From Nocardia tenerifensis NBRC 101015 (GTDB lineage Bacteria > Actinomycetota > Actinomycetes > Mycobacteriales > Mycobacteriaceae): 44,305 nucleotides of DNA. The stretch covers positions 1-44,305 of the forward strand of contig NZ_BAGH01000344.1 of NCBI RefSeq assembly GCF_000308715.1, in the 5' to 3' direction. The translations under genes were made by a program, and so were the position numbers. The notes below the pieces were generated by a model. It ran no database searches. It saw nothing but the letters and a program-made list of their open reading frames with translations, and had not been told where the DNA came from. Within the stretch, counting starts at the first letter, position 1, and the number at the start of each line of letters is the position of its first letter. Shown here one piece after another: positions 1 to 7,710 of this stretch.

Positions 1-279
1 CGGGGCCGCCGCCGTCGCCGCGTCGATCGCGGCCCGCGCTTCGGAGTGCGTGGCGTCGGTGTAGGTGCCCAGCACGTGGCGGTGCCGGTGCGGCGCGACG
101 ATATCGTGGCGCCGCCCGCTGCCCGGCCGGTGCTTGCCGTCGATGACCAGCGGCACTTCGACGGTGTTCGCGGAGATCTCGGCGAGCGCGGCGACCAGCG
201 CGTCGCGCTCGCGACTGCCCGGTGCGTAGGAGTGCACCGGCTCGTTGACGGGGGTAGGAACAACCGTGACAGCGTCCAT
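1..279 (-). CDS. pruA: 1-pyrroline-5-carboxylate dehydrogenase, N-terminal part
   Basis: This is the first 93 codons of a minus-strand gene that runs off the left edge. It starts at an ATG (277-279). The product begins MDAVTVVPTPVNEPVHSYAP and continues with a VPLVIDGKHRPGSG stretch. That matches the N-terminus of actinobacterial RocA/PruA, which oxidises pyrroline-5-carboxylate (glutamate semialdehyde) to glutamate in proline breakdown. Only the region before the NAD-binding and catalytic domains is visible, so no active-site residue can be checked. It lies 74 bp downstream of dapC on the same strand, in the position expected from mycobacterial gene order. The family call rests on recall of the N-terminal motif and context. 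Confidence 0.82.
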   Translation of the reverse strand, partial: MDAVTVVPTPVNEPVHSYAPGSRERDALVAALAEISANTVEVPLVIDGKHRPGSGRRHDIVAPHRHRHVLGTYTDATHSEARAAIDAATAAAP

Positions 280-353
280 ACTTCAGGCTAGCGCCACCGG
301 CAGGCCGAGTCTTCGGCCCGACGGACAGGTTCCGGCGTGTCGTGAGCGCGGGA

Positions 354-1463
354 TCAGCCGTCGGTCAGGCGCTCCGCGGCGGCGGCGATGCGTTCGTCGG
401 TGGCGGTCAGCGCGATGCGGACGTGCTGGGCGCCGGTCGGCCCGTAGAAGTCGCCGGGGGCGGCGAGGATGCCGCGGTCGGCGAGCCAGTCGAGGGTGTC
501 ACGGCACGATTCGCCGCGGGTGGACCAGAGGTACAGGCCCGCCTCGGAGTGATCGATGCGGAAACCGGCCTGCTCCAACGCCTTTCGCAGGATCTCGCGG
601 CGGTGCCCGTAGCGCTCGCGCTGCTCGGCCTCGTGCGCGTCGTCGCCGAGGGCGGCGGTCATCGCGGCCTGGATGGGGTAGGGCACCATCATCCCGGCAT
701 GCTTGCGCACCTCGAGCAGCTCGGCGACCAGCGCCGGGTCGCCCGCGACGAAGCCGGCGCGGTAGCTCGCCAGGTTGGAGGTCTTCGAGAGCGAGTGCAC
801 CGCAAGCAGATTCGTGTGGTCACCGTCGCAGACCTCGGGGTGCAGGATGGAGAGGGCGCGGCCCTCCCAGGTGAGCCCGAGGTAGCACTCGTCGGAGGCG
901 ACGATCACGTCGCGCTCGCGGGCGAACTCGACGACCTTGCGCAGGTGCTCGACGCCGAGCACGCGTCCGGTCGGATTCGACGGCGAGTTCACGAACAGCA
1001 GGGCCGGTCTGCGTGGGCCGAGCTGAGTCAGCCCGTCGGCGCGGGCGATCTGCGCGCCCGCGAGCAGCGCGCCGACCTCGTAGGTCGGGTAGGCGACCTC
1101 GGGAATGACGACCAGGTCGTCCGCGCCGAGGCCGAGCAGCCGGGGCAGTCCGGCGATCAGCTCCTTGGTGCCGATCGCGGGCAGCACCGCCGCCTGGTCG
1201 AGACCGATGATGCCGTAGCGCCGCTCGAGCGCGTCGACCGCGGCCGCGCGCAGCTGCGGCGTGCCGTGCGTCATCGGGTAACCGGGCACCGCGGCGGCCG
1301 CGCTCAGCGCCGCGCGAATGATCGGATCGACCGGGTCCACCGGGGTGCCGACGGACAGGTCGACGATCCCGCCGGGGTGCGTCGCCGCCTTCGCCTTCAC
1401 CGAAGCGATGGTATCCCAGGGAAAATCGGGAAGCAGACTGCTGACCCGGCCACGAGCGGACAC
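354..1463 (-). CDS. dapC: succinyldiaminopimelate transaminase
   Basis: 369-aa fold-type I PLP aminotransferase that makes N-succinyl-LL-diaminopimelate precursor in lysine and meso-DAP (cell-wall) synthesis. The PLP lysine is in the SLSKTSN motif. NSPSNPTGRVL (substrate/PLP Asn loop) and SDECYLGL (pyridine-binding Asp/Tyr) are present. The length is normal for actinobacterial DapC. The start is GTG at 1461-1463, giving VSARGRVSSLLPDFPWD. It begins 7 bp after the fdxC stop, so the two genes are almost certainly co-transcribed, as in mycobacteria. That pairing distinguishes it from a generic aspartate aminotransferase. Confidence 0.9.
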   Translation of the reverse strand: MSARGRVSSLLPDFPWDTIASVKAKAATHPGGIVDLSVGTPVDPVDPIIRAALSAAAAVPGYPMTHGTPQLRAAAVDALERRYGIIGLDQAAVLPAIGTKELIAGLPRLLGLGADDLVVIPEVAYPTYEVGALLAGAQIARADGLTQLGPRRPALLFVNSPSNPTGRVLGVEHLRKVVEFARERDVIVASDECYLGLTWEGRALSILHPEVCDGDHTNLLAVHSLSKTSNLASYRAGFVAGDPALVAELLEVRKHAGMMVPYPIQAAMTAALGDDAHEAEQRERYGHRREILRKALEQAGFRIDHSEAGLYLWSTRGESCRDTLDWLADRGILAAPGDFYGPTGAQHVRIALTATDERIAAAAERLTDG

Positions 1464-1470
1464 GACAGAG

Positions 1471-1794
1471 CTACTCGCTCGCCATGGGCGGTAGTTCCTT
1501 GATGAACGGCGGGTCGTAGTCGACCTGACCGACCTTGGTCGCGCCGCCGGGCGAGCCGAGTTCGTTGAAGAAGTCGACGTTGGCGTTCACGTACCCGCTC
1601 CACTGGTCCGGGGTGTCGTCCTCGTAGAAGATCGCCTCCACCGGGCACACCGGCTCACACGCACCGCAGTCCACGCACTCGTCGGGATGGATGTACAGCA
1701 TGCGGCCACCCTCGTAGATGCAGTCCACGGGGCATTCCTCGATGCATGCCTTGTCCTTCACGTCAACGCACGGTTCAGCGATGATGTACGGCAC
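1471..1794 (-). CDS. fdxC: 7Fe ferredoxin
   Basis: 107-aa soluble electron carrier. The cysteine pattern is C9-x7-C17-x3-C21-P, then C40-x2-C43-x2-C46-x3-C50-P, which is the classic [3Fe-4S][4Fe-4S] arrangement. C25 is the usual non-ligand cysteine. The start is GTG at 1792-1794, preceded by AGGAG at good spacing. It is followed by dapC 7 bp downstream. A candidate IdeR/DtxR iron box lies 78 bp upstream of the start codon, which would fit iron control of an Fe-S protein. The identity is secure; the physiological partner cannot be read from the sequence. Confidence 0.93.
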   Translation of the reverse strand: MPYIIAEPCVDVKDKACIEECPVDCIYEGGRMLYIHPDECVDCGACEPVCPVEAIFYEDDTPDQWSGYVNANVDFFNELGSPGGATKVGQVDYDPPFIKELPPMASE

Positions 1795-1871
1795 TGCCGC
1801 TCTCCTAGTCTGTCCTCACCTTGCGGGGATAGTCCGCCCAGCGAAACCCTATCCGGACACCCCACCCTACT

Positions 1872-1890
1872 CCGGGTCAGCCTTGCCTAA
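1872..1890 (-). promoter_or_regulatory. candidate IdeR/DtxR iron box upstream of fdxC
   Basis: Read on the minus strand the site is TTAGGCAAGGCTGACC followed by CGG. Compared with the mycobacterial/corynebacterial iron-box consensus TWAGGTWAGSCTWACC, 14 of the first 16 positions agree; the outer three bases of one half-site do not. It sits in the 304-bp gene-free stretch 1795-2098 between fbiC and fdxC, in promoter position for fdxC. I see no other gene or hairpin in that gap. Confidence 0.45.
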
Positions 1891-2098
1891 CTTCAGATAT
1901 TGTGCGCACAACCGCCGCCGTGCGGAACCCGCCGATCGGGTGTGTTCGCCGCCGCCCCACGTCACCGCGGGTACGGCCGCGTCCACTCAGCGACCGCCCG
2001 GTCGGCCCGCCGGTTCGCGGCGAGCCGACCGAGATCCGAATTCGGTCCGACCGCGGGTCGCACGACCCGCACGTCTTCTCCTCCGGCAGCCTACGCCG

Positions 2099-4699
2099 CT
2101 AGCCCACCGAGAGTGGCAGCGCCGAAACCTTGTGCCGCGGAACGCCGTACGTGGTGGTCCGCTCGCGGGCCGGGCGGCCGATGCCTGCGGCGATGTCGAC
2201 CAGTTCCGCGACGGTCTTGGCCGAGCCGTGCTGCGAGCCGGCCATGCGGGAGATGGTCTCCTCCATCAGCGTGCCGCCCAGGTCGTTGGCGCCGCTGTTG
2301 AGCATCACCCGAGTGCCGACGGTGCCGAGCTTCACCCAGCTGGTCTGGATGTTGTCGATCCGGCCGTGCAGCATGATCCGCGACAGCGCGTGCGCGGCCC
2401 GGTTGTCCCGATTCGTCGGACCGGGGCGCGCGGCGCCCGCCAGATACAGCGGCGCGCTCTGGTGCACGAACGGCAGCAGCACGAACTCGGTGAAACCGCC
2501 TGTCTCGTCCTGGATTCCGCGCAGCACGCGCAGATGACCGACCCAGTGTTTCGGGTTGTCCACGTGCCCGTACATCATGGTCGAGCTGGAACGCAGGCCG
2601 ACCTGGTGCGCGGTGGTGATCACGTCGATCCACGCCGAGGTCGGCAGCTTGCCCTTGGTGAGCACCCAGCGCACCTCGTCGTCGAGGATCTCGGCGGCGG
2701 TGCCCGGGATGGTGTCCAGGCCGGCCTCCTTCAGCGCGACCAGCCAGTCGCGCACGCTCTGCCCGCCGCGCGAGGCGCCGTTGACGATCTCCATCGGGCT
2801 GAAGGCGTGCACGTGCATCGAGGGCACGCGCTGCTTCACCGCCCGGACGATGTCGGCGTACCCGGTGACCGGCAGGTCGGGGTCGATGCCGCCCTGCATG
2901 CAGACCTCGGTGGCGCCGTCGACGTGCGCCTCCCAGGCCCGGTCGGCGACCTCGTCCATGCTGAGGGTGAACGCGTCGGCGTCGCCCTTGCGCTGCGCGA
3001 ACGCGCAGAAGCGGCAGCCGGTGTAGCAGATATTGGTGAAGTTGATGTTCCGGTTCACCACGTAGGTGACGTCGTCGCCGACCACGTCCCGGCGCAACTG
3101 ATCGGCCAGCGCGGCGACCGCCTCCAGGTTCGCGCCGTCGGCCGTCGCCAGCGCGAGGTACTCGGCGTCGCTGAGCCCGGCCGGGTCGTGCTCGGCGGCC
3201 CGCAGCGCGGCGAGCACCTCGGAGTCGAGGCGCTCGGGCGCGGTGACCGCGAGGTCGCGAGCCTGTTCACGAATGGTGTCCCAATCACCGAACGCACCGA
3301 CGACATCCTGGCCTATCGCGGAGTCACTGCGGCTCTCGGTATTTCGACCCTCGGTGTCGATGGCGGTGTTGAGGTCGACGCGTCCGGCGGATTCCCAGGA
3401 CTGGTCCGGCTCCTGCCAGGGCAGGCCGACGGGCATGGCGTCCGGATCGGCCAGGCCGGTGACCGGATCGCTGAGCGCGGCGACGTGCGCGCCGATCCTC
3501 GGATCGATCCACGGGCTGCCCGCCCGCACGTACTTCGGGTGCGCGGAGGTCCGCTCGACCAGCTGGTAACCGGCCTTCTCGGTGATCTCGCGCAGCGTGT
3601 CGAGGTTCGGCCACGGCCGTTCGGGATTGACGTGGTCCACCGTCACCGGCGACACGCCGCCCCAGTCGTCGATGCCCGCGTCGATCAACGCCAGGCAGTC
3701 CTCGTCCGACACCAGGTTCGGCGGCGCCTGCACCGGCACGTCCGGGCCCAGCACCAGCCTGGTCACGGCGATGGTGGCCAGGAACTCCTCGATGCCCGCG
3801 TCCGGGACGTCGCGCATCGCGGTGTCGTCCTTGGCCCGGAAGTTCTGGATGATCACTTCCTGGATATGCCCGAAAGCCTTGTGCTGCTTGCGAATCGCCA
3901 TGATCGACTCGGCGCGCTCGGTCAGCGTCTCGCCGATGCCGACCAGCAGGCCGGTGGTGTACGGGACCGACAGCCGGCCCGCGTCGGTGATCGCGCGCAG
4001 CCGGACCGCCGGGTCCTTGTCCGGGCTGCCGTAGTGGCAGGCGCCCTTCTCGGTGAACAGGCGGGTGGCGGTGGTCTCGAGCATCATGCCCATCGACTGG
4101 GCGACGGGCTTGAGCCGGGAGATCTCCTCCCAGGACATCACGCCCGGATTCAGGTGCGGCAGCAGGCCGGTCTCCTCGAGCACCATGATCGAGACGGCGC
4201 GCAGGTAGTCCAGCGTCGAGTCGTAGCCGCGCTCGTCGAGCCACTGCGCGGCCTCCGGCCAGCGATCCTCGGGCCGGTCACCCAGCGTGAACAGGGCCTC
4301 CTTGCAGCCGAGCGCGGCGCCGCGGCGGGCGATGTCGAGGACCTCGTCGGGCTCGAGGAACATGCCCTTGCCCTCGGCGCGCAGCTTGCCCGGAACGGTG
4401 ACGAAGGTGCAGTAGTGGCACTTGTCGCGACACAATCGGGTCAGCGGGATGAAGACGTTGCGCGAGTAGCTGATGGTCTTCGGCCGTCCGGCCGACTCCA
4501 GTCCCGCGTCGCGCACTCTGGCGGCGCTGTGACTGAGATCCTTCAGATCGTCGCCGGTGGCATGCAGCAGCACCGCGGCCTCGTCCACGTTGAGCGTGAC
4601 GCCGTCACGGGCTCGGCGCAGCGCGCGGCGCATGGCCGACGCGGAGGGGGGTGCGGCAGGAATGCTCGGGTTCGGCAGTTCACTCACGTTCTCGATCAT
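2099..4699 (-). CDS. fbiC: 7,8-didemethyl-8-hydroxy-5-deazariboflavin (FO) synthase
   Basis: 866-aa bifunctional radical-SAM enzyme that makes FO, the deazaflavin chromophore of coenzyme F420, from a tyrosine-derived intermediate and a ribityl-diaminouracil. Two radical-SAM modules (CofG-like then CofH-like) are fused, as in other actinobacteria. The cluster-binding motifs are [10 protein letters not shown] in the N-terminal half and [10 protein letters not shown] in the C-terminal half. The start chosen is ATG 4697-4699 ([12 protein letters not shown]), which matches the usual N-terminal length. A longer in-frame start at 4771 would put the Shine-Dalgarno-like AAGGAG inside the coding region. 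That AAGGAG is 21 nt from the chosen start but 10 nt from a 4-codon ORF overlapping it (separate entry). Confidence 0.95.
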   Translation of the reverse strand: MIENVSELPNPSIPAAPPSASAMRRALRRARDGVTLNVDEAAVLLHATGDDLKDLSHSAARVRDAGLESAGRPKTISYSRNVFIPLTRLCRDKCHYCTFVTVPGKLRAEGKGMFLEPDEVLDIARRGAALGCKEALFTLGDRPEDRWPEAAQWLDERGYDSTLDYLRAVSIMVLEETGLLPHLNPGVMSWEEISRLKPVAQSMGMMLETTATRLFTEKGACHYGSPDKDPAVRLRAITDAGRLSVPYTTGLLVGIGETLTERAESIMAIRKQHKAFGHIQEVIIQNFRAKDDTAMRDVPDAGIEEFLATIAVTRLVLGPDVPVQAPPNLVSDEDCLALIDAGIDDWGGVSPVTVDHVNPERPWPNLDTLREITEKAGYQLVERTSAHPKYVRAGSPWIDPRIGAHVAALSDPVTGLADPDAMPVGLPWQEPDQSWESAGRVDLNTAIDTEGRNTESRSDSAIGQDVVGAFGDWDTIREQARDLAVTAPERLDSEVLAALRAAEHDPAGLSDAEYLALATADGANLEAVAALADQLRRDVVGDDVTYVVNRNINFTNICYTGCRFCAFAQRKGDADAFTLSMDEVADRAWEAHVDGATEVCMQGGIDPDLPVTGYADIVRAVKQRVPSMHVHAFSPMEIVNGASRGGQSVRDWLVALKEAGLDTIPGTAAEILDDEVRWVLTKGKLPTSAWIDVITTAHQVGLRSSSTMMYGHVDNPKHWVGHLRVLRGIQDETGGFTEFVLLPFVHQSAPLYLAGAARPGPTNRDNRAAHALSRIMLHGRIDNIQTSWVKLGTVGTRVMLNSGANDLGGTLMEETISRMAGSQHGSAKTVAELVDIAAGIGRPARERTTTYGVPRHKVSALPLSVG

Positions 4700-4710
4700 G
4701 CGTTGACCAT
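4696..4710 (-). CDS. possible 4-codon leader ORF coupled to fbiC
   Basis: On the minus strand an ATG at 4708-4710 opens a four-codon frame (Met-Val-Asn-Ala). Its TGA stop overlaps the fbiC ATG as ATGA. The only good Shine-Dalgarno, AAGGAG (4721-4726), is 10 nt from this ATG and 21 nt from the fbiC ATG. Ribosomes may therefore load on the mini-ORF and reach fbiC by stop-start coupling. The geometry is seen directly; translation is inference. Confidence 0.3.
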
Positions 4711-4825
4711 CCGGACCTGTCTCCTTCCGATGCTGATGAGTGAGCGTAGCGACCGAGCCCGATCGGGGCACATGAGCGCTGCGCGCACCACGCCACCCCG
4801 GTGCGAGCGAGGCGCCATGTGAGCG

Positions 4826-4855
4826 TTGACAACTGCGCGCGGGTCGGGGCTATTC
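4826..4855 (+). promoter_or_regulatory. possible promoter for the PH-domain gene pair
   Basis: A perfect -35 hexamer TTGACA (4826-4831) is followed after 18 bp by CTATTC (4850-4855), a weak -10. It faces the PH-domain genes but lies about 180 bp before the first start codon, and the tandem repeat array would fall in the leader. This is weak evidence in GC-rich DNA. Confidence 0.25.
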
Positions 4856-4962
4856 CATCGGCGGCGAGCAGTGCGCTTTCCTGGGCTGGGGCCGTGCGCT
4901 TGCCTCGACTGACGCTGTGCACGTCCGTCGGCCGGCGCCGTGCACTTCCATCGGCCGATGGC
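4847..4962. repeat. degenerate 23-bp tandem repeat array
   Basis: Five consecutive units begin at 4847, 4871, 4894, 4917 and 4940. The last four have an exact 23-bp period; the first is followed by one extra base. Units 2-5 all start GTGC, and most continue with a pyrimidine-rich core and a CGGC-like segment. Units at 4917 and 4940 share 16 of their first 18 bases (GTGCACgTCCgTCGGCCG versus GTGCACtTCCaTCGGCCG). The last unit contains the 14-bp perfect palindrome CCATCGGCCGATGG (4948-4961). The array fills the middle of the 335-bp gene-free stretch 4700-5034 between divergent fbiC and the PH-domain genes. Confidence 0.7.
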
Positions 4963-5034
4963 GTTCGTCTCGAGCGACGTCCGCCGGGCGCGCCGCGCAG
5001 ATCGGCGGCGCCACCGGCCGGACTTCATGGAACC

Positions 5035-5541
5035 ATGGCAGGCATGTCGCAGCCGCGCACCATCATGGCCGATCCGGCCTGGCGCCCCAGTCCCAAGGCG
5101 AAACTGCTCTGGACGATCCGCGCCGCCCTGGTCTGGGTTGTCCCGTTCGTGGCGCAGCTCGTCTGGGCGGTGTTCGACTCCGGCGATCGCGGAATACAAC
5201 TCGCGGTGTTCGTGGTGACGCTGGTGCTCGCCGGCCTGCACATCGGCGTGGTGCCGTGGTGGCGGTACGCGGTGCACCGGTGGGAGGTCACCGAGGAGGC
5301 CGTGTACACGCGGGTCGGCTGGCTCACCCAGGAGAGCCGGGTGGCGCCGATCTCGCGGGTGCAGACCGTGGACACCGAGCGCGGGCCGCTGGAGCGGCTG
5401 CTCGGGCTGGCCACGGTGACGGTGACCACCGCCTCGTCCGCGGGCGCGGTGCAGATCTCCGAGCTCGACCTGCCCATGGCCGAGGAGACGGTGACCCGGC
5501 TGACCCGGATCGCCGCCCAGCATCGGGGCGACGCGACGTGA
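5035..5541 (+). CDS. PH-domain (bPH2, YdbS-like) membrane protein
   Basis: 168-aa protein with two predicted membrane helices near residues 20-40 and 50-70 (IRAALVWVVPFVAQLVWAVF and a following LAVFVVTLVLAGLHIGVV segment). A bacterial pleckstrin-homology-like domain follows, with the typical YxVTEEAVYxRxGxLxxxxxxxPxSRVQxVD pattern (RWEVTEEAVYTRVGWLTQ; PISRVQTVDTERGPLERLLG). The function of YdbS/YdbT pairs is poorly known; a link to membrane or envelope stress has been suggested for the family. It overlaps the next gene by 4 nt (GTGA), so both are one operon. In-frame ATGs at 5044 and 5065 are alternative starts, and none has a strong Shine-Dalgarno. Confidence 0.8.
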   Translation: MAGMSQPRTIMADPAWRPSPKAKLLWTIRAALVWVVPFVAQLVWAVFDSGDRGIQLAVFVVTLVLAGLHIGVVPWWRYAVHRWEVTEEAVYTRVGWLTQESRVAPISRVQTVDTERGPLERLLGLATVTVTTASSAGAVQISELDLPMAEETVTRLTRIAAQHRGDAT

Positions 5542-7094
5542 ACCCGACGGCAAGCCCCGCGCCGGAGACCGATCAGCCGTGGTCGCGGCTGGACAAGCGA
5601 ATGTTGCTGGTACATCCGGTAACTGAAGTGGTCAAGTTCATCCCCGTGCTGATCGGCTCGGTGATCCTCGGCACGAGCAGCGGCAACCACGGGTGGAGCG
5701 TCATACCGCTGGCGCTGATCGTCGGCTTCGCGCTCACCCGCTGGTTCACCACCACCTATCGGGTCGGGCCCACCCACGTCGAGCTGCGCACCGGGTTGAT
5801 ACAGCGCAAGAAGCTGGCGGTGCCGCGCTCGCGCATCCGCTCGGTGGACATCGAGGCCGACCTGCTGCACCGGCTGCTCGGACTCGCCGTGCTCGCCATC
5901 GGCACTGGGCAGCAGGCGGATTCGGGGGAGAAGTTCAAGCTGGACGCGCTCGACGCGCGGTTGGTGCCGGATCTGCGGACCGCCCTGCTCGCCCACACCG
6001 CGACGCCGCACAGCGTTACGGGGCAGCCGGTTCCGGCCCACGACACCGACGAGCGCCCGGACGCCCACCGCGGGCGGGAGATCGCGCACTGGAATCCGGG
6101 GTGGGTTCGTTACGCGCCGCTGTCGTTGACCGGTTTCGCGATCATCGCGCCGATCGTCGGCCTGGCATTCCAGTACGGCGTCGGTCAGGTGCTGTTCCGC
6201 TCGGACGCCGTGCGCCGGGTGGAGGACGGCGGCGCGCTGATCATCGCGCTCGGCGCCGTCGCGCTGTTCCTGGTGATCGTGCTCATCGTCAGCCTCGCCG
6301 CCTGTGCCCGTTATCTCACAACGTATTTCGGCCTTCGCGTCACCGACGACGGACGGACGCTGCACCTGCGCCACGGGCTGTTCACCACCCGCCAGATCAC
6401 CCTGGATCTGGCCCGCTTCCGCGGCGCGACCGTGAACGAGCCGCTGCTGCTGCGCCTGGCGGGCGCCGCCGAGTTGGAGGCGATCATGGTGGGCGAGAAT
6501 CCGCGCCAGAAGGTCCTCCCGCAGGCGCCGCGCACCGCCGTGGAGCACACGCTGAGCCATCTGCTCGCGCCGAACGAGTTCCAGGACAAGGCGATTGCCA
6601 CGCCCGCCGCCGGGCCGTCCCCCGGCAGCGCGCCGCTGATCGCGCACGGGCCGGTCGCCCGGCGCAGGCGCTACACCCGCACGCTGACCCCCATCGCCGT
6701 GGCCGCACTCGTCCTGCTGGCGTTTTCGCTTGCGGGCGTGGACTTTTCACCGTGGTGGTGGCTGGTACCGGTGGTCATGGTTCCGGTCGCGATCGCGCTG
6801 GCGGAGGACCGTTATCGCGGCCTCGGCCACGCCGTGCTGCCCGAAACGGCAACGAGCCCAGCCTGGTTGATCACTCGCTCCGGCTCGCTGGACCGAGATC
6901 GCGACTGCCTGGAGGCGCCCGGCGTGATCGGCTGGACCGTGCGCCAGTCGTTCTTCCAGCGCAGGGCCGGCGTCGCCACGGTGGTCGCGGCCGCCGCGGC
7001 GGGCAAGAAGCGATACCACGTGCTCGACCTCCCGCTCGACGACGCGTGGGCGCTGATCGAGGCGGTCACCCCGGGACGGCTCGGCCGCCGTTAG
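5538..7094 (+). CDS. multi-PH-domain (YdbT-like) membrane protein
   Basis: 518 aa, GTG start overlapping the previous stop. Three PH-like modules alternate with pairs of membrane helices. Module 1 has YRVGPTHVELRTGLIQRKKL and VPRSRIRSVDIEADLLHRLL. Module 2 has RVTDDGRTLHLRHGLFTTRQ and an LARFRGATVNEPLLLRLAG stretch. A more diverged module 3 sits near the C-terminus (LITRSGSLDRDRDCLEAPGV). This is the larger partner of the YdbS/YdbT pair. Its stop overlaps the stop of the convergent gene at 7091 by 3 nt. The domain call is firm; the cellular role is unknown. Confidence 0.8.
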   Translation: MNPTASPAPETDQPWSRLDKRMLLVHPVTEVVKFIPVLIGSVILGTSSGNHGWSVIPLALIVGFALTRWFTTTYRVGPTHVELRTGLIQRKKLAVPRSRIRSVDIEADLLHRLLGLAVLAIGTGQQADSGEKFKLDALDARLVPDLRTALLAHTATPHSVTGQPVPAHDTDERPDAHRGREIAHWNPGWVRYAPLSLTGFAIIAPIVGLAFQYGVGQVLFRSDAVRRVEDGGALIIALGAVALFLVIVLIVSLAACARYLTTYFGLRVTDDGRTLHLRHGLFTTRQITLDLARFRGATVNEPLLLRLAGAAELEAIMVGENPRQKVLPQAPRTAVEHTLSHLLAPNEFQDKAIATPAAGPSPGSAPLIAHGPVARRRRYTRTLTPIAVAALVLLAFSLAGVDFSPWWWLVPVVMVPVAIALAEDRYRGLGHAVLPETATSPAWLITRSGSLDRDRDCLEAPGVIGWTVRQSFFQRRAGVATVVAAAAAGKKRYHVLDLPLDDAWALIEAVTPGRLGRR

Positions 7095-7519
7095 CGCCTG
7101 CTGAACAAGCCGGAGTTCACGCGAATGTAGATGTACACCAGCGGTGGCACCAGTCCGCAGAACAGCAGCAGCACCGTGCGCCAATCGCTGGCGAGCATGA
7201 TGTCGCCGCCGGGGCCGGTGCTCGCGCAGACGAGAAACCCGAAGGCCCAGGCGGCCAACGGCAGAAACATCGCGGCCGCCCGGGTGGAGACCGCGCGCAC
7301 GCCGAGCACGAGAAGCACGTTCACCAGACCGGCCAGCACACCCGCCAGGGGAAACGCGGTAGCGCCGAGGTAGGCGGGCAAATACAGCACCTCTATCGCG
7401 AGCGTGAGGAAGGCGTCGATCACCAGGATCGCGAGGATCAGTGGCGCCAGCCAGACCGGGGCGAGGGGCGAATCCCCCGCCGCCACGGATGTGCGAGCGC
7501 CGTCCAGGTCCGTCCTCAC
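7091..7519 (-). CDS. small four-helix membrane protein (Rv1171-like)
   Basis: 142 aa with GTG start (7517-7519). It is strongly hydrophobic, with about four membrane segments (LAPLILAILVIDAFLTLAIE; the AFPLAGVLAGLVNVLLVLG stretch; AAMFLPLAAWAFGFLVCAS; TVLLLFCGLVPPLVYIYI). There is no recognisable catalytic motif. Its position next to mshB/fbiC and its size resemble Rv1171 of M. tuberculosis, a conserved membrane protein of unknown function. The start overlaps the stop of the 52-aa ORF upstream by 3 nt (7516-7519 GTGA arrangement), so the two are translationally coupled. Confidence 0.7.
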   Translation of the reverse strand: MRTDLDGARTSVAAGDSPLAPVWLAPLILAILVIDAFLTLAIEVLYLPAYLGATAFPLAGVLAGLVNVLLVLGVRAVSTRAAAMFLPLAAWAFGFLVCASTGPGGDIMLASDWRTVLLLFCGLVPPLVYIYIRVNSGLFSRR

Positions 7520-7674
7520 GGCACCGGCGGGAAGCCGAGCAGGGTCAACAGGTGACTCTGCATCTCGACGAACCCGTGCAGCGCGGAGAGGTACAGCTCG
7601 TGCTGGGCCTGCCAGTTCGGCTTCATGCTCTCGACGAACGCCACGATCGCGTCCTGGACCGACCAGTTGTACAT
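7516..7674 (-). CDS. 52-aa hypothetical protein
   Basis: Short ORF with ATG at 7672-7674 and TGA overlapping the GTG start of the membrane protein downstream. The sequence begins MYNWSVQDAIVAFVESMKPN and ends TLLGFPPVP. It is Trp/His/Leu-rich, mostly helical by composition, with no membrane helix or signal peptide. The GTGA overlap with the next gene and the absence of another gene in the 191 bp between ansP and the membrane protein support real translation. No strong ribosome site is seen. I do not recognise the family. Confidence 0.55.
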   Translation of the reverse strand: MYNWSVQDAIVAFVESMKPNWQAQHELYLSALHGFVEMQSHLLTLLGFPPVP

Positions 7675-7710
7675 GGCAGCGAGTCTATTCCGGCGCTTCC
7701 GTCCGCATGA

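Noticed and set aside
1718..4822. 1034-codon open frame on the plus strand opposite fbiC
   Set aside because: It lies antisense to a clear FbiC with both radical-SAM motifs. It is Arg/Val/Gly/Asp-rich with no recognisable domain, as expected of a high-GC shadow frame.
4847..4962. CRISPR array
   Set aside because: The 23-bp units are directly adjacent with no spacers, and no cas gene is present.
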